12,928 bases of DNA, taken from the NCBI GenBank assembly GCA_032250895.1, contig JAVVEZ010000091.1:1-12928 (forward strand), given 5' to 3'. The notes under the pieces are model-generated. The model searched no databases. It was given only the letters and a program-made list of their open reading frames with translations, and was not told where the DNA came from. Below are positions 1-7,122 of the stretch, piece after piece. This DNA comes from JAVVEZ01 sp032250895 (GTDB lineage Bacteria > Pseudomonadota > Gammaproteobacteria > Pseudomonadales > Pseudohongiellaceae). Position numbers and translations under genes: made by a program. Position 1 is the stretch's first letter. Each line of letters begins with the position of its first letter.

Positions 1-19
1 GAAGTCAAAAAATCCTATA

Positions 20-59
20 ATTATCAAAAAGATAGAATTTGATAATGATTGGCATTCAG
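20..59. promoter_or_regulatory. Fur-like site overlapping a perfect 9-bp inverted repeat
   Basis: The stretch is strongly AT-rich. ATTATCAAA at 20-28 is the exact reverse complement of TTTGATAAT at 38-46, with a 9-nt spacer. Overlapping the right arm, 35-53 matches the 19-bp Fur consensus (GATAATGATAATCATTATC) at 13 of 19 positions, and the register 41-59 also gives 13 of 19. The only gene to the right (fpr) ends here, so the site more likely controls a gene on the minus strand beyond the left edge. No clear -35/-10 pair was found. The core TGATAATGATT also occurs in the better Fur box at 4236-4254. Confidence 0.5.
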
Positions 60-106
60 ACTTCTTTTCCAGGTTCGGAGAGGCATCGCCAAGGGTTTTG
101 TCGCAC

Positions 107-877
107 CTATTCCACAAAGGCACGTTCGATCACATAGTGGCCCTGCTCGCCATGGCGGGATTCCCTGAAACCCTGTGCATCGAGAATGCCGCAGGTATCC
201 TTCAGCATGGAGGGACTGCCACAGATCATGAAGCGATCATCTTCCAGACCCGGTTTGGGCAAGCCAATATCCTGGAACAGTTTGCCGGATGTCATCAGTT
301 CGGTCAGGCGCCCCTCGTTGGTGAAGGGTTCACGGGTGACAGTGGGGTAGTAAATCAGTTTCTGCGCCACGTCCTCGCCAAAGAATTCGTTGTCCGGCAA
401 TTCCCGGGAAATGGTGTCCCTGTAGGCCAACTCGCTGACATAGCGCACGCCATGGACCAGAATGATTTTTTCATATTGCTCATAGAGTTCCGGGTCCTTG
501 ATGATGCTCATGAAAGGCGCCAGCCCGGTACCGGTACTCAGCAGATAGAGATGTTTCCCCGGCAGCAAATGATCGAGGATCAGGGTTCCAGTGGGTTTGG
601 TGCCAACCAGTACCTGGTCGCCGGCCTTCAGATGTTGCAGCTGCGACGTCAGCGGGCCATCCGGCACCTTGATGCTGAAGAACTCCAGTTCTTCCTCGTA
701 ATTGGCACTGACCATACTGTAGGCTCGCAGCAGAGGCTTGTTTTGCTGCTCCAGCCCCAGCATAGTGAAATGGCCGTTTTTGAAACGAAAACCCGGATCC
801 CGCGTCGTCGTGAAGCTGAACAGGGAATCATTCCAATGGTGGACACCCGTGACCGTTTCCTGATTGAGATTCTTCAT
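107..877 (-). CDS. fpr: Ferredoxin/flavodoxin-NADP+ reductase (subclass I bacterial FPR)
   Basis: A cytoplasmic FAD enzyme that exchanges electrons between NADPH and ferredoxin or flavodoxin. It supplies reductant for Fe-S and radical enzymes, for mobilising iron from bacterioferritin, and for oxidative-stress defence (family knowledge). The 256-aa length fits the Pseudomonas/Azotobacter FprA type (about 258 aa). The FAD-binding RAYS motif is at residues 51-54, the GTKPTGTL turn at 92-99, the NADP-binding STGTGLAPF at 114-122, then HGVR and MICGSP, and it ends YVIERAFVE. The ATG at 877 is preceded by AGGA about 8 nt upstream; the stop is TAG. It is divergent from a LysR regulator across about 100 bp, the same arrangement as fprA/finR in Pseudomonas, so regulation by that neighbour is likely. 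The function is confident; the particular ferredoxin partner is unknown. Confidence 0.93.
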   Translation of the reverse strand: MKNLNQETVTGVHHWNDSLFSFTTTRDPGFRFKNGHFTMLGLEQQNKPLLRAYSMVSANYEEELEFFSIKVPDGPLTSQLQHLKAGDQVLVGTKPTGTLILDHLLPGKHLYLLSTGTGLAPFMSIIKDPELYEQYEKIILVHGVRYVSELAYRDTISRELPDNEFFGEDVAQKLIYYPTVTREPFTNEGRLTELMTSGKLFQDIGLPKPGLEDDRFMICGSPSMLKDTCGILDAQGFRESRHGEQGHYVIERAFVE

Positions 878-977
878 AAAGCGTCCTGTATCGATAAGCC
901 CTTGCGCATAGCTTAACAGCAGACTAATCTATCGGATAAATTGTTTATATGAATATGATTATTCGTAATTGTCGATA
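878..977. promoter_or_regulatory. fpr / finR-like divergent control region
   Basis: The 100-bp AT-rich spacer between two divergent starts must hold both promoters and probably the LysR operator. GAATATGATTATTC at 951-964 is an inverted repeat (GAATA, 4-nt spacer, TATTC), close upstream of the regulator's start. TTAACA at 913-918, followed 18 bp later by TAAATT at 937-942, is a possible weak promoter for the regulator. LysR proteins usually bind T-N11-A dyads between divergent genes; assigning this dyad to the regulator is inference. Confidence 0.4.
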
Positions 978-1868
978 ATGAAATATACCCTCAGGCAACT
1001 GGAAATCTTCCTGGCAACGGCAAATTGCCAGAATCTGACCCGCGCCGCAGAAAAACTGTGCATGTCCCAGTCTGCCGCCAGCGGCGCACTCAAGGAGCTG
1101 GAAAACCAGTTTGATATCAGCCTCTTCGACCGGGTGGGCAAGCGCCTGCAACTCAATGATCTGGGCCTGGCGCTGCAACCCCGGGCCGAAGAGTTGCTGG
1201 AACGGGCCCGGGAACTGGAGGAGGCCCTGGGCCGGCATCTGGATGCCGGCCCCATCAAGGTCGGTGCCACCCTGAGTATCGGCAACTACCTGGCGATTCC
1301 CCTGGTGGCAAAGTATATGGAACAATTTCCCGCCAGCCGGATCACGCTGACGGTCGACAATACCGCCCGCATTACCCACAGGGTCGCCCATTTCGAGCTC
1401 GATGTGGGGCTTATCGAAGGAGAAATCAACAACCCGGACCTGCGTGTACTGCCCTGGCGGCATGACGAACTCGTGGTCTTCTGCGCCAGACAGGATCCCC
1501 ATGCGGCGAAAGCAGAGCTGAGCCCGCAAGACTTGCTGGACGCCCGCTGGATCCTGCGTGAACCGGGTTCCGGTACCCGCCAGACCTTTGACCGGGCCAT
1601 GCATGATCTGCTCCCGGAACTGCGGATCATGCTGGAACTGGAGCATACCGAAGCCATCAAGCGAGCCGTGGAGGCCGGAATGGGAATAGGCTGCCTGTCC
1701 CGCATCACGCTGGCGGATGCCTTTGCGGCTGGCCGCCTGCATGCCCTGTCCGTCCCCGGGCGTGATTTTCGCAGGGCCCTGTACCTGATCTACCACAAGG
1801 ACAAATACCACACTGCCGGCCTCAAGCACTGGCTCGAACTCTGCGGCCTGGAGCAGGATCGGCCCTGA
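978..1868 (+). CDS. finR: LysR-family transcriptional regulator, FinR/YeiE-like
   Basis: A DNA-binding regulator of 296 aa, the usual LysR length. Residues 1-60 form the winged helix-turn-helix, with the typical LTRAAEKLCMSQSAASGALKELE pattern in the recognition region (residues about 19-41). The remainder is the two-lobed periplasmic-binding-protein-like effector domain, including EPGSGTR near residues 193-199 and a conserved AGMGIG turn (about 232-237). In Pseudomonas putida, FinR sits divergent from fprA and is needed for its induction under oxidative stress; the same placement here is the main reason for the symbol. The ATG at 978 is chosen. A TTG at 969 would add three residues and cannot be excluded, since neither start has a strong Shine-Dalgarno. 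The gene converges on the TonB-dependent receptor, with only 71 bp between them and no clear terminator. Confidence 0.75.
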   Translation: MKYTLRQLEIFLATANCQNLTRAAEKLCMSQSAASGALKELENQFDISLFDRVGKRLQLNDLGLALQPRAEELLERARELEEALGRHLDAGPIKVGATLSIGNYLAIPLVAKYMEQFPASRITLTVDNTARITHRVAHFELDVGLIEGEINNPDLRVLPWRHDELVVFCARQDPHAAKAELSPQDLLDARWILREPGSGTRQTFDRAMHDLLPELRIMLELEHTEAIKRAVEAGMGIGCLSRITLADAFAAGRLHALSVPGRDFRRALYLIYHKDKYHTAGLKHWLELCGLEQDRP

Positions 1869-1939
1869 GGAACCGAATCGCTGAACAACGCAGGCACTGC
1901 CAGACGGACCAGGATTTATCAACGCTATTCAACGCTTGC

Positions 1940-4180
1940 TTAAAACTTCATCCGGACTCCCAGCGCCGCCGTGCGATCCTTGTTGGGCCGGGCACCGAAG
2001 GGTTGGCGACCGGCAATGCCATCCTGAGCGGTCAGATTTTCGATCCGGGCATAGACATTGAGAAACTTTGTGGCCTGGTAGTTTCCTGAAAGATCCAGCG
2101 TCAGCATGGAGTCCGTCTGTTCGAAGTCACCGCAGGATGCCACGACGCAGACGGCATCCACATAACTGGCACTGAGGTTCAGGCCCCAAATCCGGTTCTC
2201 CAGGCCCAGTGACAACCTGAACTGATTGTCGGGCAAATAGGGAATGGGATCACCGGCACTGACCTCGCCAAAGAATGCGGTATCGGCAATATCGGTATCG
2301 AATTCCCCATCACTGTAGGTATAGCTGACTTGCAGAGGAATACTGAAGGCTGTCGTCGTCGACAAATCTGAATTCAGCAGAAACTCCACTCCCTTGATGG
2401 TGACGGCATCGCCATTGAAGGCATCACCGATCTCGCAATCGACACCGGAAGACGCGGTACAGACGCCCAGCAGATTATCGTAATCACTCAGGAAGCCGAT
2501 GATTTCAGTGCTGAAAAACGCATTCCTGAAGCGCAGTCCCAGTTCATAGTTAAGGGCCTTTTCTTCATTGATACCGGGCGCATTGGTCGGTGCACTGAAA
2601 CCCTTGTGGACACCGCCCAGCAAGGTCAATTCATTGCTGACACGGTAAGAGAGGCCACCACCCGGCAACCAGACACGAACGGTATTTTTTCTGCTGTCAC
2701 GAAAATCCCTGGCCTGGCCTCCGGAAAATCGGGTTCTTTTGAGTTCGATATCCTCATACCGCAAACCCGGCGTAAAGGTCCAGTTTCCCACCTCGATGAG
2801 ATCATAAAGATGAACGGCCAGCGCCTGCGCATCGGATTTCTCATTACCCGCTCCACCGGGAGCGCCGACACTGTTGAGCACCAGTTCCCCCCCCAGCTGC
2901 TGATAGCCGCTGTCAAACTGAAAACGATCTTCCTGATCACGATGATACCGCAGCCCGCCCTGCAGACTGTGGCTGAAAGCCCCGGTCTGGAACAGCCAGT
3001 CCACCCCCAACTGCCCCCCCCTGGAATAATATTCACGGTTGTTGGCGCGCAGGGTGATGCTGTTCTCCGGCGTGTCGATATCGCCATGGAGGATGCCGGC
3101 CAGCATGTCCGCCGACACCCCGTCGCGGGTGCGGCCATGGTTGATATCGGCAACGATGTCGGCCCAGGAAACCCGCGTCATGGTATCCGCACTGCTGCTG
3201 CCATCGAGATCGACGCCTTCGGTCTTGAACCAGTTTCTCTTGTGCTTGTTGTTGTAAGCCGTCGCCGTCAATTTCAGGGCATCGGTGGCCCGGTATTCGT
3301 AGCGCAGAATCTGCTGCTCATGCTCGGTTGCAATATTGTCAAGTGCGGACAAGCCATAACGCCGGAAGGGATCCTGCTCAAAATCGGCATCACTCAGGCC
3401 CAGGTAACTCTGGTTGGAATCCTGCTCGGTATATTGCAGCTTGAGTTCGACCGCGTGCTTGGATGCCGAAGGCGCATAGGCCAGTTTCAGGGTGTAATCC
3501 TGCACGTCCAGACCGGTGTCCGTGCCACTGCGGTCAATGTCCTGAAAACCATCGGACTGCCACTGGTGGGTTTCCAGCAGAAACCCGAAGCCCGATGCCG
3601 TTTGTCCCCCGTAACTGCCAAGCAGGCGATAGGTGGCATCCTCCCCACCCTCGAGCAACAGATTGCCGGCCCGGGTATCCGGAATCGGCGTGGAGGCCAT
3701 ATTGAGTGCGCCACCAATGGTGTTGGGCCCCTGCGTTATCGCTGCCGGCCCCTTCACGACTTCGAAGGCATGGATGCGGCCCGCCGTAGGGAAGTAATAA
3801 GCCGCCGGCGCCGCATAGGGTGCCGGCGCGATCAACACATTATCCTCCAGCAGCGTGATGCGGCTGCTGCGCTCGCTGCTGACACCCCGGATACTGATAT
3901 TGGGCCGCAGACCGTAACCATCTTCCACCTGGATGGAAACCCCCGGAATCTCACGGGCGATCCTCTGGATATCGGAATAGGAGAAGTCTTCCAGTTGTTC
4001 AGGCCCGATGTAATGAGCGGAGCCAGGAATGCGGCTGATATTTTCCTTGCTCCCGATGATCGTTATCTCATCGTAGAAGCCACCTTGCTGGGCAAGGCTT
4101 GCATGACTCATGGCGAGGGCGAGAAGAGAACATGCCAAAACCTTTGGCTGTAAGTGAGTCTTGGGTACTGCGGGAATCAT
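1940..4180 (-). CDS. TonB-dependent outer-membrane receptor, FecA-like (ferric chelate uptake)
   Basis: A 746-aa outer-membrane gated channel that imports a ferric chelate using energy from TonB-ExbB-ExbD. A signal peptide (residues 1-30, cleavage likely after ASLA) is followed by a TonB box, EITIIGS at 38-44. The plug domain (about 50-165) has REIPGVSIQVEDGYGLRP, NISIRGV and VKGPAAI. The rest is the 22-strand barrel, ending in Phe as outer-membrane proteins do (NKDRTAALGVRMKF). Cysteine pairs in predicted loops (CTASSGVDC, CVVASC) may be disulfides. The plug most resembles the FecA/ferric dicitrate group, but the ligand is not established. There is no N-terminal signalling domain and no fecIR pair beside it, so direct Fur control is more likely than a sigma-factor cascade. 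AGGAG lies 8 nt before the ATG at 4180, and a Fur box lies in the promoter. Confidence 0.9.
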   Translation of the reverse strand: MIPAVPKTHLQPKVLACSLLALAMSHASLAQQGGFYDEITIIGSKENISRIPGSAHYIGPEQLEDFSYSDIQRIAREIPGVSIQVEDGYGLRPNISIRGVSSERSSRITLLEDNVLIAPAPYAAPAAYYFPTAGRIHAFEVVKGPAAITQGPNTIGGALNMASTPIPDTRAGNLLLEGGEDATYRLLGSYGGQTASGFGFLLETHQWQSDGFQDIDRSGTDTGLDVQDYTLKLAYAPSASKHAVELKLQYTEQDSNQSYLGLSDADFEQDPFRRYGLSALDNIATEHEQQILRYEYRATDALKLTATAYNNKHKRNWFKTEGVDLDGSSSADTMTRVSWADIVADINHGRTRDGVSADMLAGILHGDIDTPENSITLRANNREYYSRGGQLGVDWLFQTGAFSHSLQGGLRYHRDQEDRFQFDSGYQQLGGELVLNSVGAPGGAGNEKSDAQALAVHLYDLIEVGNWTFTPGLRYEDIELKRTRFSGGQARDFRDSRKNTVRVWLPGGGLSYRVSNELTLLGGVHKGFSAPTNAPGINEEKALNYELGLRFRNAFFSTEIIGFLSDYDNLLGVCTASSGVDCEIGDAFNGDAVTIKGVEFLLNSDLSTTTAFSIPLQVSYTYSDGEFDTDIADTAFFGEVSAGDPIPYLPDNQFRLSLGLENRIWGLNLSASYVDAVCVVASCGDFEQTDSMLTLDLSGNYQATKFLNVYARIENLTAQDGIAGRQPFGARPNKDRTAALGVRMKF

Positions 4181-4227
4181 TGGCTACGCTCCTGAATGTG
4201 AATGAATCTTTCCGGCAACAGGCGCAT

Positions 4228-4256
4228 ATAGTAATGCAAATGATAATGATTACCAA
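4228..4256 (-). promoter_or_regulatory. Promoter of the TonB-dependent receptor with embedded Fur box
   Basis: On the minus strand TTGGTA (plus 4251-4256) and TACTAT (plus 4228-4233) are separated by exactly 17 bp and match the sigma70 -35 and -10 at 4 of 6 positions each. The Fur box at 4236-4254 matches the 19-bp consensus at 15 of 19 positions and fills the spacer and part of the -35. Iron-loaded Fur bound here would block RNA polymerase, as expected for an iron-uptake receptor. The elements are visible in the sequence; their use is inferred. Confidence 0.7.
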
Positions 4257-4291
4257 GAACAATATTTGGTTTATTTCCCTCTGTTAACATC

Positions 4292-4322
4292 AAAAAAGCC
4301 CGCTCATAGGTGCAAGCGGGCC
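4292..4322 (-). terminator. Rho-independent terminator of grxD
   Basis: Read on the minus strand, a perfect 7-bp stem (GCCCGCT at plus 4298-4304 pairing with AGCGGGC at 4315-4321) with a 10-nt loop is followed by six T residues (plus 4292-4297). It lies 36 nt beyond the grxD stop, so it ends the grxD transcript. It lies upstream of the TonB-dependent receptor promoter on the same strand and so insulates that gene. Confidence 0.85.
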
Positions 4323-4357
4323 TTCTGTGATGCTGTTGGTGCTGGTTATGGGCCTTG

Positions 4358-4690
4358 TTACTGGGCTTCTGCCCGTTTCGCGGCGGACTGTGCAATCATT
4401 TCCTGCAACTCACCCTTTTCGTGAAGGTCGGAGACGATATCACAACCCCCAACCAGCTCGCCGTCTATGAACAGCTGCGGGAAGGTCGGCCAATCTGACA
4501 CCTTGGGCAGATTGGAACGAATATCCGGGTTGCTGAGAATATCGACATAGGCAAATTTTTCGCCACAGGACATCAGAATCTGGGTCACCCGGGCGGAAAA
4601 GCCACACTGTGGTTGATTCGGGTTGCCCTTCATATAAAGGATGATGGGATTACTGCTGATCTGATCGCGGATGGTATCTTCAATGCTCAT
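4358..4690 (-). CDS. grxD: Monothiol glutaredoxin, CGFS type (Grx4/GrxD)
   Basis: A cytoplasmic CGFS glutaredoxin of 110 aa (E. coli GrxD is 115). The family binds a shared [2Fe-2S] cluster with glutathione and transfers clusters or senses iron, often with BolA; it is not a general disulfide reductase. Visible features are the glutathione-contact Lys21, the active site CGFS at 29-32, the cis-proline segment WPTFPQ at 67-72 and GGCD at 81-84. The open frame extends 32 codons further upstream (to 4786), but that extension resembles no glutaredoxin. The ATG at 4690 has an AGGT 8 nt upstream and gives the family N-terminus (MSIEDTI). It is divergent from argF and has its own terminator; grxD lies near argF in Pseudomonas as well, as I recall. 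Confidence 0.93.
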   Translation of the reverse strand: MSIEDTIRDQISSNPIILYMKGNPNQPQCGFSARVTQILMSCGEKFAYVDILSNPDIRSNLPKVSDWPTFPQLFIDGELVGGCDIVSDLHEKGELQEMIAQSAAKRAEAQ

Positions 4691-4911
4691 GGTAGACCTG
4701 GCTAAGCTTGATGGGTTGAGTGCCATCCATTCTACCCCAACCGGGGTGAATTCGCAGTGCTTCTTGCCAATTTGCGACCAGGCCATCCATGGTCCGCTTC
4801 AACAGGCTGTTTTTCAAGCGCCGGTTATTATAGAATCGCGCCTTGTGGGTGGCTTTGGCTGCCCTTTTGTTTTTCAGGGTTTGCGCAGGATTTCGCGCAC
4901 GGGGTGCCATC
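4691..4911. promoter_or_regulatory. grxD / argF divergent intergenic region
   Basis: The 221-bp spacer must carry both promoters. ATTATA at 4827-4832 reads as a perfect TATAAT -10 on the minus strand (toward grxD), and overlapping TATTAT at 4826-4831 is a 5/6 -10 on the plus strand (toward argF), but neither has a convincing -35. ACCCC (4734-4738) and GGGGT (4743-4747) form a short hairpin around AACC, inside the presumed grxD leader. I found no good ArgR box. Open frames here are extensions of grxD, argF or their shadows. Confidence 0.35.
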
Positions 4912-5814
4912 ATGACCGTTAGACATTTCAGAAGCCTGCTGGATTTGAGTCCGGAGGAACTGCGCCGAATTCTCACGCGCGCCGGCGAACTGAAGAAGAT
5001 GCAGTACGCCGGCATACCCCATGAATTCATGAAGAACAAAACCCTGGCCATGGTGTTCGAGAAATCTTCAACCCGCACCCGCGTTTCTTTCGAAACGGCG
5101 ATGATCCAGTCTGGTGGCGCCGCGATTTTCCTGTCCCCGTCTGATTCCCAATTGGGCCGGGGTGAGCCCGTGGAGGATACCGCCAAAGTGCTCTCCAGAA
5201 TGGTGGATTGCATCATGCTCAGAACTTTTGAGCAGACCAGGATCGAGACCATGGCCCGGCATGCCTCGGTGCCGGTCATCAATGCCCTGAGCGACGATTT
5301 TCACCCCTGCCAGCTATTGGCCGACATGCAGACCTATCTCGAACACAGAGGTGAGATCCAGGGTCGCACCGTATGCTGGATCGGCGATGGCAACAATATG
5401 TGCAATTCCTATATCAATGCGGCGCGCCTGCTGGACTTCAAACTGGTGGTCGCCTGTCCGGAAGGCTATGAACCCATGGCCAGGCTACTGGCTGACAATC
5501 AGGACCGGGTCAGCATTGTCCGCAGGCCGGAACAGGCTGTGCGCAATGCCGTTCTGGTTGCCACTGATGTCTGGGCTTCCATGGGCCAGGAAGAAGAACA
5601 AAAAAAGCGGCTGCGTGATTTTGCCGGCTTTCAGGTCACCGGAGAACTGATGTCGCTGGCAGCAAAAGATGCCCTGTTTCTGCACTGCCTGCCGGCACAT
5701 CGTGGCGAGGAAGTCAGCGCCGGGTTGATCGATGCACCAGACTCCGTGGTCTGGGAAGAAGCCGAGAACAGATTGCACGCCCAGAAAGCCTTGCTGGAAT
5801 TTCTCTGCACCTGA
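4912..5814 (+). CDS. argF: Ornithine carbamoyltransferase (anabolic)
   Basis: Catalyses L-ornithine + carbamoyl phosphate to L-citrulline + phosphate, the sixth step of arginine synthesis, in the cytoplasm. The 300-aa length is normal for the family (300-335). The carbamoyl-phosphate site STRTR is at residues 53-57, HPCQ at 131-134 and the ornithine-binding HCLPAHRG at 258-265; these distinguish it from aspartate carbamoyltransferase. The open frame begins at 4843, but the ATG at 4912 (MTVRHFRSLLDLS) matches the family N-terminus and follows GGGGTG by a few nucleotides. The 23-residue extension is Ala/Phe-rich and not conserved-looking. A ferric-type ABC ATPase gene follows after about 11 bp and is probably co-transcribed. 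No arcABC genes are present, so a biosynthetic rather than catabolic role is inferred. Confidence 0.95.
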   Translation: MTVRHFRSLLDLSPEELRRILTRAGELKKMQYAGIPHEFMKNKTLAMVFEKSSTRTRVSFETAMIQSGGAAIFLSPSDSQLGRGEPVEDTAKVLSRMVDCIMLRTFEQTRIETMARHASVPVINALSDDFHPCQLLADMQTYLEHRGEIQGRTVCWIGDGNNMCNSYINAARLLDFKLVVACPEGYEPMARLLADNQDRVSIVRRPEQAVRNAVLVATDVWASMGQEEEQKKRLRDFAGFQVTGELMSLAAKDALFLHCLPAHRGEEVSAGLIDAPDSVVWEEAENRLHAQKALLEFLCT

Positions 5815-5825
5815 GCCCTTCTGTG

Positions 5826-6905
5826 ATGCCTCCCGAGAACCCGGCCATGATACCGCCAACACCAGACATGCTGCTCGACGTCAGGCATATTGCCTGCCGC
5901 TACGGTGACAGCCCTATCGTCAGTGATCTCAGCTTTGGCCTTCCCCACAACCGCATCGTCTGCCTGCTGGGCCCCAGCGGCTGTGGCAAGACCACGGTGC
6001 TCAGGGCGATTGCCGGCTTCGAAAACATTTATGCCGGCAGCATTGAACTGATGGGACAGCCACTCAGCATTCCCGGCAGGACCCTGGCACCGGAGCAACG
6101 TTCCATCGGCATGGTCTTCCAGGACTATGCCCTGTTTCCTCATCTCAGGGTCAGGGACAACATTGGTTTCGGTCTCAGGGACAAAGATCCGAAGGAAAAA
6201 AACCGGCTCATCGACGAGTTGCTGAGTCTGATTCAGCTCCGGGATCATGCCGATTACTACCCACATCAGCTTTCCGGTGGCCAGCAACAGCGCGTAGCCC
6301 TGGCCCGGGCATTGGCACCCGGGCCCAAGGTCCTGCTGCTGGACGAGCCCTTTTCAAATCTGGATACCGAATTGCGGCGGAGCCTGAGCCTGGAAGTACG
6401 GGACATTCTGAAAGAGCGCAATATCAGTGCCATCCTGGTCACCCATGACCAGTCCGAAGCCTTCGCCGTTGCGGATGAAATCGGCATCATGCATGAAGGG
6501 AACCTGCAGCAGTGGGGTTCCCCCAAGACGCTGTTTCACCAGCCCTGCAACCGTTTCGTAGCCGGCTTTATCTGCAATGGCAAATTCATTCGCGCTCATC
6601 TCCTCGGTACCGGACATGCCAGCACTGTTCTGGGCGAACTTGAACTGTCCAACAGCGCCGACTTGCCAGTGCCCTGCTCCCTCGACATTCTGATCCGTCC
6701 CTGGCACATCCTGCTGGCGGAAACAGGACCCTGGCAGGCGGAAATCATTCAACAGCAATTCAATGGCGCCGCCTCCCTGACCAGCCTGCGTCTGGCCGAT
6801 GGCCAAACGGTGGATTCCAGCGATGAGCACTTGCAGAATTTTGAGCCCGGCCAATGCGTGAATATCAGCCTGCGCCCGGAAAACCTGCTTGGATTCCCAG
6901 CCTGA
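5826..6905 (+). CDS. ABC transporter ATP-binding protein, ferric iron (FbpC)-like
   Basis: A cytoplasmic ATPase of about 359 aa in the Fe3+/spermidine/maltose (CUT1-like) importer group. In order: Walker A GPSGCGKTT at 49-57 (Lys55), Q-loop VFQDY with Gln99, signature LSGGQQQ at 149-155, Walker B LLLDEP with Asp173-Glu174, and switch His207. The C-terminal 100 residues look like a TOBE-type regulatory domain (IRPWHILL and SLRPENLLGF segments). The nucleotide-binding part most resembles FbpC/FutC ferric importers. No permease or substrate-binding protein lies in the window, so its membrane partners must be encoded elsewhere and the substrate is uncertain. The start is also uncertain: GTG 5823, ATG 5826 or ATG 5847, the last having a weak GAG upstream. 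It follows argF by about 11 bp; from memory a similar gene follows argF in Pseudomonas. Confidence 0.85.
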   Translation: MPPENPAMIPPTPDMLLDVRHIACRYGDSPIVSDLSFGLPHNRIVCLLGPSGCGKTTVLRAIAGFENIYAGSIELMGQPLSIPGRTLAPEQRSIGMVFQDYALFPHLRVRDNIGFGLRDKDPKEKNRLIDELLSLIQLRDHADYYPHQLSGGQQQRVALARALAPGPKVLLLDEPFSNLDTELRRSLSLEVRDILKERNISAILVTHDQSEAFAVADEIGIMHEGNLQQWGSPKTLFHQPCNRFVAGFICNGKFIRAHLLGTGHASTVLGELELSNSADLPVPCSLDILIRPWHILLAETGPWQAEIIQQQFNGAASLTSLRLADGQTVDSSDEHLQNFEPGQCVNISLRPENLLGFPA

Positions 6906-6999
6906 ACCCGCCATTCTAGGAGCCTGTCACCCCCCCTTTGCCGCAGCAAAACCGCACCATCCATGGGCATTCATCTGACACATCAGAATTGACCACACC

Positions 7000-7019
7000 T
7001 TATCCACACCATTTACACA
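7000..7019 (+). promoter_or_regulatory. DnaA boxes upstream of nrdA
   Basis: TTATCCACA at 7000-7008 is a perfect match to the DnaA box TTATNCACA. ATTTACACA at 7011-7019, on the same strand and one helical turn away, matches 6 of the 8 defined positions. In E. coli, nrdAB has DnaA boxes upstream of its promoter and DnaA tunes its cell-cycle expression; the same logic is inferred here. The boxes lie just upstream of the predicted -35. Confidence 0.7.
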
Positions 7020-7029
7020 AAAAATACAC

Positions 7030-7059
7030 TTGCAATGCATCAAAAACCCTTGATATAGT
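7030..7059 (+). promoter_or_regulatory. Predicted sigma70 promoter of nrdA
   Basis: TTGCAA (7030-7035, 4/6 of the -35) and TATAGT (7054-7059, 5/6 of the -10) are separated by 18 bp. The -10 lies inside the first NrdR box, the expected arrangement for repression. Transcription would start near 7066, leaving a leader of roughly 200 nt. Confidence 0.55.
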
Positions 7060-7093
7060 GGTCCCACTTTTTACCGACACCTATATCTAGTGC
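7046..7093 (+). promoter_or_regulatory. Tandem NrdR boxes (NrdR operator)
   Basis: Two 16-bp sites match the NrdR consensus acaCwAtATaTwGtgt: 7046-7061 at 12 of 16 positions and 7078-7093 at 11 of 16, the second with every strongly conserved core base. They are 32 bp apart start to start, i.e. three helical turns with 16 bp between them, the spacing known for NrdR operators. NrdR is an ATP/dATP-sensing zinc-finger/ATP-cone repressor of ribonucleotide reductase genes; nrdR itself is not in this window. Confidence 0.8.
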
Positions 7094-7122
7094 ATTGACA
7101 GCAAAGCCCTTGATGCAACGCC

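Noticed and set aside
98..916. A 272-codon plus-strand frame covering fpr
   Set aside because: It is the antisense of a clear ferredoxin-NADP+ reductase and lacks any family resemblance.
951..969. Fur box between fpr and the LysR gene
   Set aside because: Only about 11 of 19 positions match, little better than an AT-rich background; the short inverted repeat is a better reading.
945..1922. A 325-codon minus-strand frame opposite the LysR gene
   Set aside because: No domain or start signal; the plus-strand LysR protein is complete and canonical.
2606..4153. A 515-codon open frame on the plus strand opposite the TonB-dependent receptor
   Set aside because: The receptor on the minus strand has full family motifs, signal peptide and ribosome-binding site. 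The opposite frame has no recognisable domain and is a codon-bias shadow.
4747..4760. ArgR box near argF (TGAATTCGCA)
   Set aside because: Only one half-site resembles the consensus, there is no facing half-site, and it lies far from the argF start.
4691..4786. A 32-residue N-terminal extension of GrxD
   Set aside because: The ATG at 4690 gives the family-typical start and length; the extension has no homologous look and no ribosome-binding site that favours it.
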